Counted from the stretch's first letter, positions 33,900-45,256 are shown. The stretch: 64,000 bases of DNA from Budorcas taxicolor (GCF_023091745.1 NC_068926.1:50864001-50928000); one strand, 5' to 3'. Translations and numbers: made by a program. The notes: generated by a model from the letters alone, not told the origin.

Positions 33900-34232
33900 C
33901 TAAAAATGGAATGTCTATGTTCCTCCAAATTCATATATTGAAACCCAACCCCCAATGTGAAGGGCTTTGGGAGGTGAGTAGGTCATGCAGATGGAGCCCT
34001 CATGAATGGGATTAGTACCCTTATAAGAAGAGCTAGTTGGCTTTTTTCCTGCCATGTCAGGACACAGAGAAAAGACAGCCTTTTCTGAACCAGGAAACAG
34101 GCCCTCACCAGACACCACATCTGTGGGTGCCTTTATCTCAGACTTCTCAGTTTCCAGAACTGTGAGAAATAAATGCGCAAGCCACCCAATTGATGGTATT
34201 TTTGTTATAGATGCCCAAACAGACTAAGGCAA
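33900..34232 (+). mobile_element. MaLR (MLT1/MST-type) solo LTR
   Basis: The order 'gttcctccaaattcatatattgaaaccc', 'gagccctcatgaatgggattag', 'ggacacagagaaaagacag' and 'ccagaactgtgagaaataaatg' is that of an ERVL-MaLR LTR. No internal coding region is present. Confidence 0.82.
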
Positions 34233-34372
34233 GGAGCTTTATATATATACACTTTGACTTACTGAAGACTCCAAAACCTTTTGTTTTTGTGCTTTATTAA
34301 TTAGAATTAGAATCTGTCAGAATTAACAATCAAATTAGAAATAATTACCAAATTAGAATAAAAACTGAGAAC

Positions 34373-34414
<42 letters not shown>

Positions 34415-34421
34415 ACACACA
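34373..34421. repeat. (AC)n microsatellite
   Basis: About 24 AC units with one AT interruption. Confidence 0.97.
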
Positions 34422-34513
34422 GTGTTGACCAAATTTCTTTTGGGTTTTTCTGGGTAGAAAATCATATAGAAAAACCTGAACAAACTTTTTGGCTAATCTA
34501 ATATAAATATAAT

Positions 34514-34625
34514 AGAGACTTCTCTGTCAGTCCAGGAGTTAAGACTTCACCTTTCAGTGCAGGGGGTGCAGGTTCAATACCTGGTCAGGGAATTAAGATC
34601 CCACAAGTCTCCCAGCCAAAAGGAA
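34514..34625 (+). mobile_element. CHR-type tRNA SINE
   Basis: 'gagacttctctgtcagtcc' to 'ctcccagccaaaagg'. Confidence 0.88.
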
Positions 34626-34859
34626 AAAGAAAAAGAAAAAAAAAATCAAAACATAAAACAGAAGCAATACTGTAACAAATTCAATAAAAACTTTGAAAAT
34701 GGTCCACATTAAAAAACTTTTAAAAATTAATGATAAGTTCATTACATAGGACTGTAAACAACGTATTTTTGGAAAAATAATTACACTTTGCTAAACAAAC
34801 AAAAAAAATTAGAAGAATGGCATTGTTTTCCATTTTTACAAATCTCTAATGTTTCACTT

Positions 34860-35145
34860 TGCCTTTGATGTTTCCCAGCAACAGGGTCTTTTCCAATGAG
34901 TTGGCTGTTTGCGTCAGGTGGCCAAAGTATTGGAGCTTCAGCTTCAGCATCAGTCCTTCCAGTGAATATTCACGGTTGATTTCCTTTAGGATTGACTGAC
35001 AGAGGATGAGATGGCTGGACAGCATCACCAATTCAACGGATATGAACTTGGGCAAACTCTGGGAGATAGCGAGGGACAGGGAGGCCTGGTATGCTGCAGT
35101 CCATGGGGTGGAAAAGAGTTGGATATGACTTGGCAACTCAACAAC
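34860..35145 (+). mobile_element. Twin-primed BovB LINE insertion (5' inversion)
   Basis: The left segment (34860 to ~34997) is minus-strand BovB; the right (from ~34996) is plus-strand BovB that continues about 15 bp downstream in element order and reaches the 3' end. A duplication AATGTTTCACTT / AATGTCTCACTT (34848-34859 and 35146-35157) brackets both halves, so they arrived in one event. This is the layout known as twin priming in L1. Confidence 0.9.
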
Positions 35146-35366
35146 AATGTCTCACTTAAGGAAAACAGCAGAATCTTCATCTCTGCTGGCAGAGAGAGAA
35201 TGCAGCTTCAAGAAGCCAGTGCAGGTGGAGCAGAACCGACACACAGAAGGCTCTGTTTGTCAGAATCACCACTGTCACTTAAGGTGGCCGTGTCATCATC
35301 GTCTCCTGTTACCTTTCATGTTGACCTGTGGGACCCTTGGTCTTAAGAACTCATCTAAGGGAAAAC

Positions 35367-38300
35367 TATGCAATATTGCTCTTTACAGCATCGGACCTTG
35401 CTTCTATCACCAGTCACATCCACAACTGGGTGTTGTTTTTGCTTTGGCTCCATCTGTTCATTCTTCCTGGAGTTATTATTCCACTGGTCTCTAGTAGCAT
35501 ATTGGGCAACTACCGACCTGGGGATTTCATCTTTCAGTGTCCTATCTTCTTGCCTTTTCATACTTTTCATGGGGTTCTCAAGGCAGGAATACTGAAGTGG
35601 TTTGCCATTCCCTTCTCCAGTGAACCACATTCTGTCAGACCTCTCCACCATGACCCGCCCGTCTTGGGTGGCCCTATCAGCATGGTTCATAGTTTCATTT
35701 AGTTAGACAAGACTGTGGTCCATGTGATTAGACTGTTAGTTTTCTGTGATGGTGGTTTTCAGTCTATCTGCCCTCTGATGGAGAAGGATAAGAGGCTTAT
35801 GAAAGCTCCCTGATGGGATAGACTGACTGAGGGAGATACGGGGTCTTGTTCTGATGGGTGGGGCCATGCTCAGTTCAGTTCAGTTCAGTTCAGTCGCTCA
35901 GTCGTGTCCGACTCTTTGCGACCCCATGAATTGCAGCACTCCAGGCCTCCCTGTCCATCACCATCTCCCGGAGTTCGCTCAGACTCACGTCCATAGAGTC
36001 AGTGATGCCATCCAGCCATCTCATCCTCTGTTGTCCCCTTCTCCTCCTGCCCCCAATCCCTCCCAGCATCAGGGTCTTTTCCAATGAGTCAACTCTTCAT
36101 GAGAGGTGGCCAAAGTACTGGAGTTTCAGCTTTAGCATCATTCCTTTCAAAGAAATCCCAGGGCTGATCTCCTTCAGAATGGACTGGTTGGATCTCCTTG
36201 CAGTCCAAGGGACTCTCAAGAGTCTTCTCCAACACCACACTTCAAAAGCAACAATTCTTCAGCGCTCAGCCTTCTTCACAGTCCAACTCTCACATCCATA
36301 CATGACCACAGGAAAAACCATAGCCTTGACTAGACGGACCTTAGTCGGCAAAGTACTGTCTCTGCTTTTGAATATGCTGTCTAGATTGGTCATAACTTTT
36401 CTTCCAAGGAGTAAGCGTCTTTTAATTTCATGGCTGCAGTCACCATCTGCAGTGATTTTGGAGCCCCAAAAAATAAAGTCTGACACTGTTTCCACTGTTT
36501 CCCCATCTATTTCCCATGAAGTGATGGGACCGGATGCCATGATCTTCGTTTTCTGAATGTTGAGCTTTAAGCCAACTTTTTCACTCTTTTCTTTCACTTT
36601 CATCAAGAGGCTTTTGAGTTCCTTTTCACTTTCTGCCATAATGGTGGTGTCATCTGCATATCTGAGGTTATTGATATTTCTCCTGGCAATCTTGATTCCG
36701 GCTTGTGTTTCTTCCAGTCCAGCATTTCTCATGATGTACTGTGCATATAAGTTAAATAAGCAGGGTGAAAATATACAGCCTTGATGTACTCCTTTTCCTA
36801 TTTGGAACCAGTCTGTTGTTCCATGTCTAGTTCTAACTGTTGCTTCCTGACCTGCATACAAGAGGCAGGTCAGGTGGTCTGGTATTCCCATCTCTTTCAG
36901 AATTTTCCACAGTTTATTGTGATTCACACAACCAAAGGCTTTGGCATAGTCATAAAGCAGAAATAGATGTTTTTCTCTTGCTTTTTCCATGATCCAGCGG
37001 ATGTTGGCAATTTGATCTCTGGTTCCTCTGCTTTTTCTAAAACCAGCTTGAACATCAGGAAGTTCACGGTTCACATATTTTTGAAGCCTGGCTTGGAGAA
37101 TTTTGAGCATTACTTTACTAGCGTGTGAGATGAGTGCATTTGTGTGGTAGTTTGAGCATTCTTTGGCATTGCCTTTCTTTGGGATTGGAATGAAAACTGA
37201 CCTTTTCCAGTCCTGTGGCCACTCAGTGAATCTTTAATCCAATTTTCTGTTGACTGTGGAGCTGTTTTCCCTCCCTGCTATTTACCTGGAGCCAAACTAT
37301 GGTGGAGGTGATGAAGATAATGGCAACCTCCCTCAAAAGATCCCAGGCAAGTACTGCCATAGTCCATGCCCCCAACCCTGCAGCAGGCCACCAACAACCC
37401 ATGCCTTTGCCGGAGACTCCTGGACACCCACAGGCAAGTTTCCTGTGGGGTCACTGTTCCTTTCTCCTGTGTCCTGGTGCACAAGGTTCTGTTCATGGAA
37501 CAACAGACTGGTTCCAAATAGGAAAAGGAGTACATCAAGGCTGTATATCATCACCCTGCTTATTTAACTTATATGCAGAGTACATCATGAGAAACACTGG
37601 ACTGAATGAAGCACAAGCTGGAATTAAGATTGCCAGGAGAAATATCAATAACCTCAGATATGCAGATGATACCACCCTTATGGCAGAAAGTGAAGAACTA
37701 AAGAGCCTCTTGATGAAAGTGAAACAGGAGAGTGAAAAAGTTGGCTTAAAATTCAACATTCAGAAAACTAAGATCATGACATCTGGTCACATCACTTCAT
37801 GGCAAATAGATGGAGAAACAGTGGAAACAGTGACAGACTTTATTTTTGAGGGCTCCAAAATCACTGCAGATGGTGACTGCAGCCATGAAATAAAAAGACA
37901 CTTACTCCTTGGAAGAAAAGTTATGACCAAACTAGCAACATGTTAAAAAGCAGAGACTACTTTACCAACAAAGGTCCGTCTAGTCAAGGCTATGGTTTTT
38001 CCAGCAGTCATGTATGGATGTGAGTTGGACTATAAAGAAAGCTGAGCAGCAAAGAATTGATGCTTTTGAACTGTGGTGTTGGAGAAGATTCTTGAGAGTC
38101 CCTTGGACTGCAAGGAGAGCCAACCAGTCCATCCTAAAGGAGATCAGTCCTGAATGTTCATTGGAAGGACTGATGCTGAAGCTGAAACTCCAATGTTTTG
38201 GCCACCTGATGCAAAGAACTGACTCACTGGAAAAGAACCTGATGCTAGGAAAGGTTGAAAGCAGGAGAAGAAGGGGACAGCAGAGGATGAGATGGCTGGA

Positions 38301-38430
38301 TGGCATCACTGACTCAAAGGACATGAGTTTGAGTAAACTCTGGAAGTTGATGATGGACAGGGAGGCTTGGCGTGCTGCAGTCCACGGGGTCGCAAAGAGT
38401 CAGACACGACTGAGCCACTGAACTGAACTG
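35367..38430 (+). mobile_element. Twin-primed BovB LINE insertion with a nested BovB
   Basis: The exact 10-bp duplication AAGGGAAAAC at 35357-35366 and 38431-38440 brackets the whole unit. Its left part (35367-35874 and 37222-37493) is minus-strand BovB 5' region, up to the sequence before the endonuclease (reads AATATTGCATAG-like at the left edge). Its right part (37494-38430) is plus-strand RT 3' half to the 3' end, with YADD intact. About 1.5 kb of element between the two parts is absent. Confidence 0.92.
35875..37221 (-). mobile_element. BovB LINE nested in the twin-primed BovB
   Basis: A minus-strand copy interrupts the older inverted 5' region, with a short duplication CTCAGT (35869-35874 and 37222-37227). 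It keeps an open 283-codon frame (36259-37110) with FGCVNHNK and YADD, followed by a stop. It is 5'-truncated at the PQDWKR block. Confidence 0.92.
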
Positions 38431-38440
38431 AAGGGAAAAC

Positions 38441-38689
38441 CAATTCTCTACTCACAACGTTCTGACCTCCAAATGAGTGGAGTCTCCCCTCAATATTAGG
38501 TATTTGCGACAGTATCTACTTGAGGTTGGTGCAGACCACATAGGTTCCAGGCTCAGTCCACTAGACTGCCTCCCACCCCCATTTCAGATGCCAATCAAAA
38601 GTAGTGGGTCCCCAATGATAGTAAAGCAATCAAAGAGGTAATATGTTAAGATCTTATCATTAAAAAATAGTTGTGAGGTGAAAGTGAAA
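38441..38689. other. Single-copy intergenic sequence
   Basis: Nothing recognised. Confidence 0.5.
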
Positions 38690-38763
38690 GTGTTTGTCAC
38701 TCAGTCCTGTCCGATTCTTTGCGACCCCATGGACTGTATGTAGCCTGCTAGGTTCCTCTGTCC
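38690..38763 (-). mobile_element. BovA fragment
   Basis: 'tcactcagtcctgtccgattc' to 'aggttcctctgtcc'; the tRNA part is missing. Confidence 0.82.
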
Positions 38764-38774
38764 AAAAAGAGTGG

Positions 38775-38865
38775 ATAAATGTATATGTATTACTGACTCA
38801 CTGTGCTGTACACCTGAAACTAACACAATGTTTTAAATCAACTATATTCCCATAAAACTTTTTTT
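38775..38865 (+). mobile_element. L1 3' terminal fragment
   Basis: 'ctgtgctgtacacctgaaactaac' and 'aaatcaactatattcccat'. Confidence 0.82.
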
Positions 38866-38934
38866 AAAAGTTGTGAGGTGGGGAGAGGGACAGTTTAGGA
38901 GATTGTGATTAACTTACACACTGAGAAGTAAAAG

Positions 38935-39143
38935 TGAAAGTGTTAGTCACTCAGTCTCCTTCAACTTTGCAACCCAAAGGACTGTAGTCTGCCAGGTTCC
39001 TCTGGCCATTGACTTCTCCAGGCAAGAATACTGGAGTGGGGAGCCATTCCCTTCTCCAGGGAATCTTCCTGACCCAGGGATCAAACCTGGGTCTCCTACG
39101 TTGCAGGCAGATTCTTTACTGTCTGAGCCACCAGGAAGGCCCT
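38935..39143 (-). mobile_element. Bov-tA SINE
   Basis: Complete reverse-complement element; head 'gagccaccaggaaggccct'. Confidence 0.9.
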
Positions 39144-39154
39144 AAATATATGCT

Positions 39155-39430
39155 GCTGCTGCTGCTGCTAAGTCGCTTCAGTCGTGTCCAACTCTGTGCG
39201 ACCCCATAGACGGCAGCCCACCAGGCTCCCCTGTCCCTGGGATTCCCCAGGCAAGAACCCTGGAGTGCGTTGCCATTTCCTTCTCCAGTGCATGAAAGTG
39301 AAAAGTGAAAGTGAAGTCGCTCAGTCGAGTCCGACTCTTAGCGACCCCATGGACTCCAGCCTACCAAGCTCCTCAATCCATGGGATTTTCCAGGCAAAAA
39401 TACTGGAGTGGGGGGCCATTGCCTTCTCCG
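39155..39430 (-). mobile_element. BOV-A2 SINE (BovA dimer)
   Basis: Flanked by the 11-bp duplication AAATATATGCT (39144-39154 and 39431-39441); (GCT)n tail at its left. Confidence 0.95.
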
Positions 39431-39439
39431 AAATATATG

Positions 39440-39650
39440 CTACTCTATATAAAATAGCTAATAAAGACCTACTGTATAGCATAGAGAACCCTGCTCAATA
39501 CTCTGTGATGACCTATATGGGAAAAGAATCCAGAAGAGAGTAGATATATGTGTATGTATTACTGACTCACTGTGCTGTACACCTGAAACTAACACAACAC
39601 TGTAAATCAACTATACTCCCATAAAAAAATTTTTTTATAATAAAACTTGA
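39440..39650 (+). mobile_element. L1 3' end fragment
   Basis: 'gagaaccctgctcaatactc', 'gacctatatgggaaaagaatcc' and 'gtacacctgaaactaacac'; target of the BOV-A2 next to it. Confidence 0.85.
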
Positions 39651-39965
39651 AAAAAAATTTTAGACTAAAACAATGGGTCCCCCAGGTTACCCACACTTCT
39701 GTCCAACCTGGCTACAGATCAGTTTCAATGTACCCCGCCTTGGGTTCAATAATTTGCTAGTTTGGCCCACAGTACTCGGGGAAACACTTTTCTTTACTAT
39801 TACTAGTTTATTATGGAGGATGTGATAAAGGATGCAGATGAACAGCCAGTGATAGCAGTGACTAGGGTAGGGTGGGGTCTGCAAGGGTCCTAAATATAGG
39901 AGGCTCTGTCCCTGCAGAGATGGACAACTCCCTCCTGGTACAAGGATGCCTCCCCCAAATTGGGG

Positions 39966-40557
39966 GTTGCTGTTGTTGTTCAGTTGCTCAGTTGTGTCCT
40001 ACTCTTTGTGACTCCACGAACTGTAGCATGCCAGGCATCCTGTTGTTCACCGTTTCCTGGAGCTTGCTCAAACTCATGTCCATCGAGTTGGTGATGCCAT
40101 CCAACCATCTTATCCCCTGTCATGCTCTTCTTCTCTGGCCTTCAATCTTTCCAAGCATCAGGGTCTTTTCTAATGAGTCGGCTCTTCACATCAGGTGGCC
40201 GAAGTATTGGAGCTTGAGCTTGAACTTCAGCATCAGTCCTTCGAATGAATATTCAGGATTGATTTCCTTTAGGATTGACATCTCCTTGCAGTCCAAGGGA
40301 CTCTCAAGAGTCTCCAATACCACAGTTCAAAACCATCAATTCTTTGGTGCTCAGCCTTCTTTATGGTCCAACTCTCACATTCATACATGACTACTGGAAA
40401 AGCCATAGCTTTGTATGAACATTTGTTGGCAAAGTAATGTCTCTGTTTTGTAATATGCTGTCTAGGTTGGTCACAGTTTTTCTTCCAAGGAGCAAGTGTC
40501 TTTTAATTTCATGGCTGCAATCATCATCTGCAGTGATTTTGGAGCCCAAGAAAATAA
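39966..40557 (-). mobile_element. BovB LINE 3' part, older subfamily
   Basis: The terminus 'ttgttgttcagttgctcag' is at the left; it ends near 'aagaaaataaa'. A small deletion lies near 40277. Confidence 0.9.
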
Positions 40558-40632
40558 ACCTGGGTGATGCAGTGGAAATTTCAAGGCTCTAATGACACCA
40601 CTGGTTCCTTCAAAGGATGGGTGCTTTATTAG

Positions 40633-40780
40633 TATAAATCCCTGGGTTGGGAAGATCCCCTGGAGAAAGGAAAGGCTACCCACTCCAGTATTCTGGCCTA
40701 GAGAATTCCATGGACTGTATAGTCCATGGGGTCGCAAAGAGTCGGATGTGACAGAATGATTTTCACTTTCACTTTCTTTT
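40633..40780 (+). mobile_element. Bov-tA fragment
   Basis: Starts within the tRNA part at 'aaatccctgggttgggaag' and ends 'gattttcactttcac'. Confidence 0.85.
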
Positions 40781-40911
40781 CCCGTAAGATTGAAAGGGTC
40801 TTGATAAGAATAACAAGGGACACTCCCTTCACCATTATCACTAAAGAAATTTCAAAGATTTTAGGAACTCTGTGCCAGAGATGAAGACCAAATACATATT
40901 GCACTATCACA

Positions 40912-41790
40912 CCAGGCTTCCCTGGTGGCTCAGATGATAAGGAACCCACCTGCAATTTGGGAAAGCTGAGTTCAGTCCATGGGTTGGGAATGTACCCTGG
41001 AGAAGGGAATGGCAACCCACTCCAGCACTTTGCCTGGAGAATCCCTTGGACAGAGGAGCCTGGCAGGCTGCATATAGTTCTGCAGATGGTGACTGCAGCC
41101 ATGAAATTACAGGACGCTTGCTCCTTGGAAGAGAAGCTACGACCAACCGAGACAGCATATTAAAAAGCAGAGACACTACTTTGCCAACAAAGGTCTGTAT
41201 AGTCAAAGCTATGGTTTTTCCAGTAGACATGTACAGATGTAAGAGTTGGACTATAAAGAAAGTTGAGCACTGAAGAATTTTGAACTGTGGTGTTGGACAA
41301 GACTCTTGAGAGTCCCTTGGACTGCAAGGAGATCCAACCGGTCCATCCTAAAGGAGATCAGTCCTAAATATTCATTAGAAGGACTGATGTTGAAGCTGAA
41401 GCTCCAACACTTTGGCCACCTGATGTGAAGAACTGGCTCACTGGAAAAAAGCCCTGAGGCTGAGCAAGATTGAAGGCAGAAGAAGGGGATGACAGAGGAT
41501 GAGATGGTTGGTGGCATCACCCACTTGATGGACATGAGTTTGAGCAAGCTCCAGGAGTTGGTTGGAGAAGGCAATGGCAACCCACTCCAGTACTCTTGCC
41601 TGGAAAATCCCATGGACAGAGGAGCCTGGTGGGCTGCTGTCTATGGGGTCGCACAGAGTCGGACACGACTGAAGCGACTTAGCAGCAGCAGCAGCAGCAG
41701 CGGGAGTTGGTGGTGAACAGGGAAGCCTGGCATGCTCCTGGCCATGGGCTTGCACAGTCAGACACAACTGAGCAACTGAACTGAACTGAT
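40912..41790 (+). mobile_element. Bov-tA/BovB chimeric insertion
   Basis: A Bov-tA 5' part (40912 to ~41080) joins plus-strand BovB (~41082 to 41790, to the 3' end). The duplication ACTATCACA lies at 40903-40911 and 41791-41799 and brackets the two as one unit. The BovB part carries the WTIKKVEH block with small deletions; a BovA monomer (41563-41702) inserted later. Confidence 0.88.
41563..41702 (+). mobile_element. BovA monomer SINE nested in BovB
   Basis: Single BovA unit with (AGC)n tail, flanked by the 9-bp duplication GGAGTTGGT (41554-41562 and 41703-41711). Confidence 0.94.
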
Positions 41791-41799
41791 ACTATCACA

Positions 41800-42134
41800 T
41801 CATCATTCCCTAGGGCCACCCTCCCCCACCATGCACACCTCCATTTGTCTAATTCTAGCTCTATAATTGGAAATCCTCCACCCTCATCTTTATCTGGTCC
41901 TCTAGCCACTTGACAGTGGTTTGCAGAACAGAGGACTACTATCAAGCTGGGAAATCTGATGGTGTGTTTAACTGTCTTGTTATCAGGGTAGATTATCCCA
42001 CAAGAAGACCCTTTCTAGGCACAGACTCAAGTATACTTTGAACTGTGCAGATGAAATACTGTCCTGAATTACGAGATTCATTTCTTTCCCAACAAATATG
42101 ACTTGAGGCTCTATGTCTGGCATTGAACCTGTTT
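41800..42134. other. Single-copy intergenic sequence
   Basis: Nothing recognised. Confidence 0.5.
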
Positions 42135-42337
42135 TAACTTGCTAAGTAGTGTCAAATTCTCTGTGACCCTATGGACCGTAGCTTACCAGGCTCCTCTGTC
42201 CATGGAATTCTCCAGGCAAGAATACTGGCGTGAGTTGTCATTTCCTCCTTCAGGGGACCTTCCTGACCCAGGGATCAAACCCAGGTCTCCTGCTTTGCAG
42301 GCAGATTCTTCACAGTCTGAGCCACCGGAGAAGCCCG
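42135..42337 (-). mobile_element. Bov-tA SINE
   Basis: Reverse-complement element; head 'gagccaccggagaagccc'. Confidence 0.9.
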
Positions 42338-42558
42338 TGTCTTGCATAAAGATCCCTAAGCTCACATTTCTCTCCTCCCTGGGGACCACATAAGCTCACA
42401 GAGCCAGGCATTACTACCAAGATGCTTCAATGTCTTGAGCACAAGAACCTGAGTGATTCATGCTGGCCGTATTCTGGCACTATTTATATTAATATAATTC
42501 AGTATAATGAAAGCCACAAATGCAAGCCACATGTGCAATTTAAATTTCCAGGTAGGTA

Positions 42559-42680
42559 GGGACTTCCCTGGTGGTTCAGTGGTTAAGACTCTATGCACTT
42601 CCACTGCAGGCTTCTGCAGGCTTCCTGGTCAGGGGACGTAAGATCCCACAGGCCATGTGGCCTATTTAAATAAAATATTT
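42559..42680 (+). mobile_element. CHR-type tRNA SINE
   Basis: 'agggacttccctggtggttcagtgg' region start; a 10-bp internal duplication ('gcaggcttct') replaces part of the B-box arm. Confidence 0.88.
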
Positions 42681-42689
42681 TAGTAGCTA

Positions 42690-43370
42690 CATTTAAAAAT
42701 TTTTTATTGGAATATAGTTGCTTCACAATACCATGTTAGTTTCAGGTGCACAGCAAAGTGAATCAGCTGTTCAAATACTCACATACATCCTTTTCCAGAT
42801 TCTTTTCCCATATAGGTTATTACAGAATATTGAGTAGGGTTCCCTGTGCCATACAGTAGGTCCTTACTAGTTATCTATTTTATTTTTTGGCCGCACCTCA
42901 CAGCTTGTGGGATCTCAGTTCTAAAAACTAACCACGAGACCACCAGAGAACTAAGTCCCTATCTATTTTATATATAATAGTGAGTATATGTTATCCCAAT
43001 CTTCTGATTTATCACTTCCCCCCATACTTCCCCTTTGGTAACCATAAATTTGATTTTGAAATCTATGAGTCTGTTTCTATTTTGTAAATAACTTCATTTA
43101 TATAATTTTAATATTAGATTCCACATATATGTGATACCATATATTCGTCTTTCTCTGTCTTACTTCAGTGTGATAATCTCTAGTTCTATCCATGTTGCTG
43201 CAATTGGCGTGATTTTGTTCTTTTTTATGGCTGAGTAATATCTCATTGTATATATGTACCATATCTTCTTTATCCATTCATCTGTCGATGGACACTCAGG
43301 TTGCTTCCATGTCTTGGCTATTGTGACCAGGGCTACTACGAATATTGGGGTGCATGGATCTTTATTTTAA
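42690..43370 (-). mobile_element. L1 3' region with a SINE inside
   Basis: 'ttggaatatagttgcttcac', 'ggtgcacagcaaagtgaatcagc', 'ttctttatccattcatctgtcgatggacac' and 'gctattgtgaccagggct' are the usual reverse-complement L1 3' phrases. A short CHR SINE interrupts it. Confidence 0.9.
42883..42959 (-). mobile_element. Short CHR-type SINE inserted in L1
   Basis: A 77-bp internally deleted element with 11-bp duplication TATCTATTTTA (42872-42882 and 42960-42970). Confidence 0.88.
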
Positions 43371-43864
43371 AAAGATGTGTGCTCTTGCAAAAGGATGAAC
43401 CACACACATTAACGCACTCAGATGAGTGATGTTTTCATTTCTCCTTCTGGTCCCTATTTTCTCACCAGCACTGATGCTGTGCCTTATGGCTACATTGTCT
43501 TTCAGGATGTGGAGTCCCGGCTTCTGCCTTGTTCTCTCTCCCAGCTAGGCCAGCCAGCGGGCCTCCAGATGACGTCACAATGACTTGCCTCAAACTGTCT
43601 TCTGGAGACCACTGTGAGATTTTCTTTGCAATATAAACATTCCCAGGAGCAATACTCTCCACTGGTAAGTGCATTTAATATCACCTGCGGTTTCACATGG
43701 CATGGTATGCCTGTTGTCTCTGGGGAACTGCGGGTCTTAACTGCGGGAACATTTGTTCCTGAATGTTGGCTAATGCTAAGGAAATCATTTTTAGCACCCA
43801 TGAAAGCATCTCAGTTCAGGGTGGGGTGGAGAGCCGTACATCAGTTGCTATACCCTGCTAGCAT
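43371..43864. other. Single-copy sequence
   Basis: Frames of about 70-100 codons exist on both strands (for example minus 43502-43801) but none resembles a known family. Confidence 0.45.
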
Positions 43865-44052
43865 TGCCTGAATTAGCAAATAAAAATACAGGACACCCCA
43901 TTGAATTTGAATTTCAGATAAGCAACAGCTCTTTTTTTTTTCCCCCTTTGTTGTGTGTCCTAAATACTGCAGGGCACACACACATACTAAAAAAGTATTT
44001 GTTGTCTATCTGACAAATAGACAGGTATCTTGTATTTTATCTGGCAACCCTA
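43865..44052. mobile_element. Palindromic MITE-like DNA transposon remnant
   Basis: The left arm 'aaaaatacaggacac...atttcagataagcaac' and the right arm 'gttgtctatctgac...cttgtattttatctggcaacc' are imperfect inverted copies. The end 'tatctggcaaccct' is a familiar mammalian hAT-type terminus. Confidence 0.7.
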
Positions 44053-45149
44053 CCTCCAGTTAAACAATTAAATTCAAGATGGTATGGCCACTCTTCAGAC
44101 TGGGGAAGAGGATCATGGAATCAGCATGACATGTCAGGACTGGGAAAACTGCACACAGGCTTGGTTGGAAGTAATGAAATATATTTAAGAAATCTGTACA
44201 CAGAAATTACAATAAACATTTATTAAGATGTAATTTTCACAATATTTTAATTCTGTTCTGAAATTGGCCTACAAATATCTCTACGTAACACCAAAGCCAG
44301 TGATTTAATAAATAAGAGAAATGTATGGATTGCTTTGCCAAAAAAAATAAGCCTTATACATTTATGCCTATTTATGATATTTGTAGAATCAGTTTCCCAA
44401 GCTCATGAAACTAAAGTGAGCACACGCCACATAGGCACATGCACACACCACTATATTAAAATCAGATGGATTCAGAGTATCAAATCAAATGCCATGTAAA
44501 ATGTATAACCAGATACACGAAATGTGAAGTTGACTCATGAATACACTGTGGATCATGGGTACCATACCTCACAAATGTGATTTCCAGTTGAGAGGAGGGA
44601 AATAAGTGCTAAGCTGGATTTTAAGTGAGCGCTAATCACCATCACCATCACAAAGAAATCAATTTAATTACAGTATTCAAAGAGTTAACACACATGCGGA
44701 TATTAAGTTGACACTACAATAAAATCTTTAAATCTGCAAAAAGACATTAGAACATATGGTAGAACATATGGCTGAACACCACTAGCTGCCACAGATTTTC
44801 AGTAGATGGTGCAAAGGGCAATCAGGTTTTCATACGACCACCAGGGAAACACTGGTCCTGGTGTATCTCCTACTTATCAAGGAATCAGTGAAGAGCAGCG
44901 TGCAGATTTCAGTAGGCTGGACAAGCTTTGTTTATTCCAGATCCTATTTATCACATTGATGGTTGTCCAAGTCTAATTTGAAGGCTACTGTGTTAGATCC
45001 TGCAAAAGTATATGCTTCTATTATTCACAATAAGGAGCAGTGGTTGAAGTACTCAAGGGGCCATAAACAAAAATGTTGCAGAATGGTGATATATTATCCA
45101 AAAAAAGTTGGGGGAGGTGGGTGACACCTTTAGGTCTTGGAAATTCCTT
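44053..45149. other. Single-copy sequence; possible distal BRI3BP 3' UTR
   Basis: No repeat recognised. A minus-strand AATAAA (plus tttatt, 44219-44224) could end a long BRI3BP transcript, but nothing in the sequence proves that transcription reaches here. Confidence 0.35.
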
Positions 45150-45247
45150 CTATTTTTTTGGCCATGCTATTTCCATCAGGGATTGAACCCATGTCCCCTG
45201 CATTGGAAGCACGGAGTCTCAACCACTGGACTGCCAGGGAAGTCCCC
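45150..45247 (-). mobile_element. CHR-type tRNA SINE
   Basis: 'ttttttggccatgc' tail side; head 'ggactgccagggaagtcccc'. Confidence 0.88.
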
Positions 45248-45256
45248 AGAGAGCTA

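Noticed and set aside
34373..34421. CRISPR-like or satellite array
   Set aside because: It is a simple (AC)n microsatellite; no spaced repeats anywhere in the window.
36259..37110. 283-codon minus-strand frame as an active reverse transcriptase
   Set aside because: It is a 5'-truncated BovB fragment without endonuclease or start context.
39966..41790. Minus/plus BovB pair as one inverted insertion
   Set aside because: Both parts include the 3' end, and the right part has its own duplication together with a Bov-tA.
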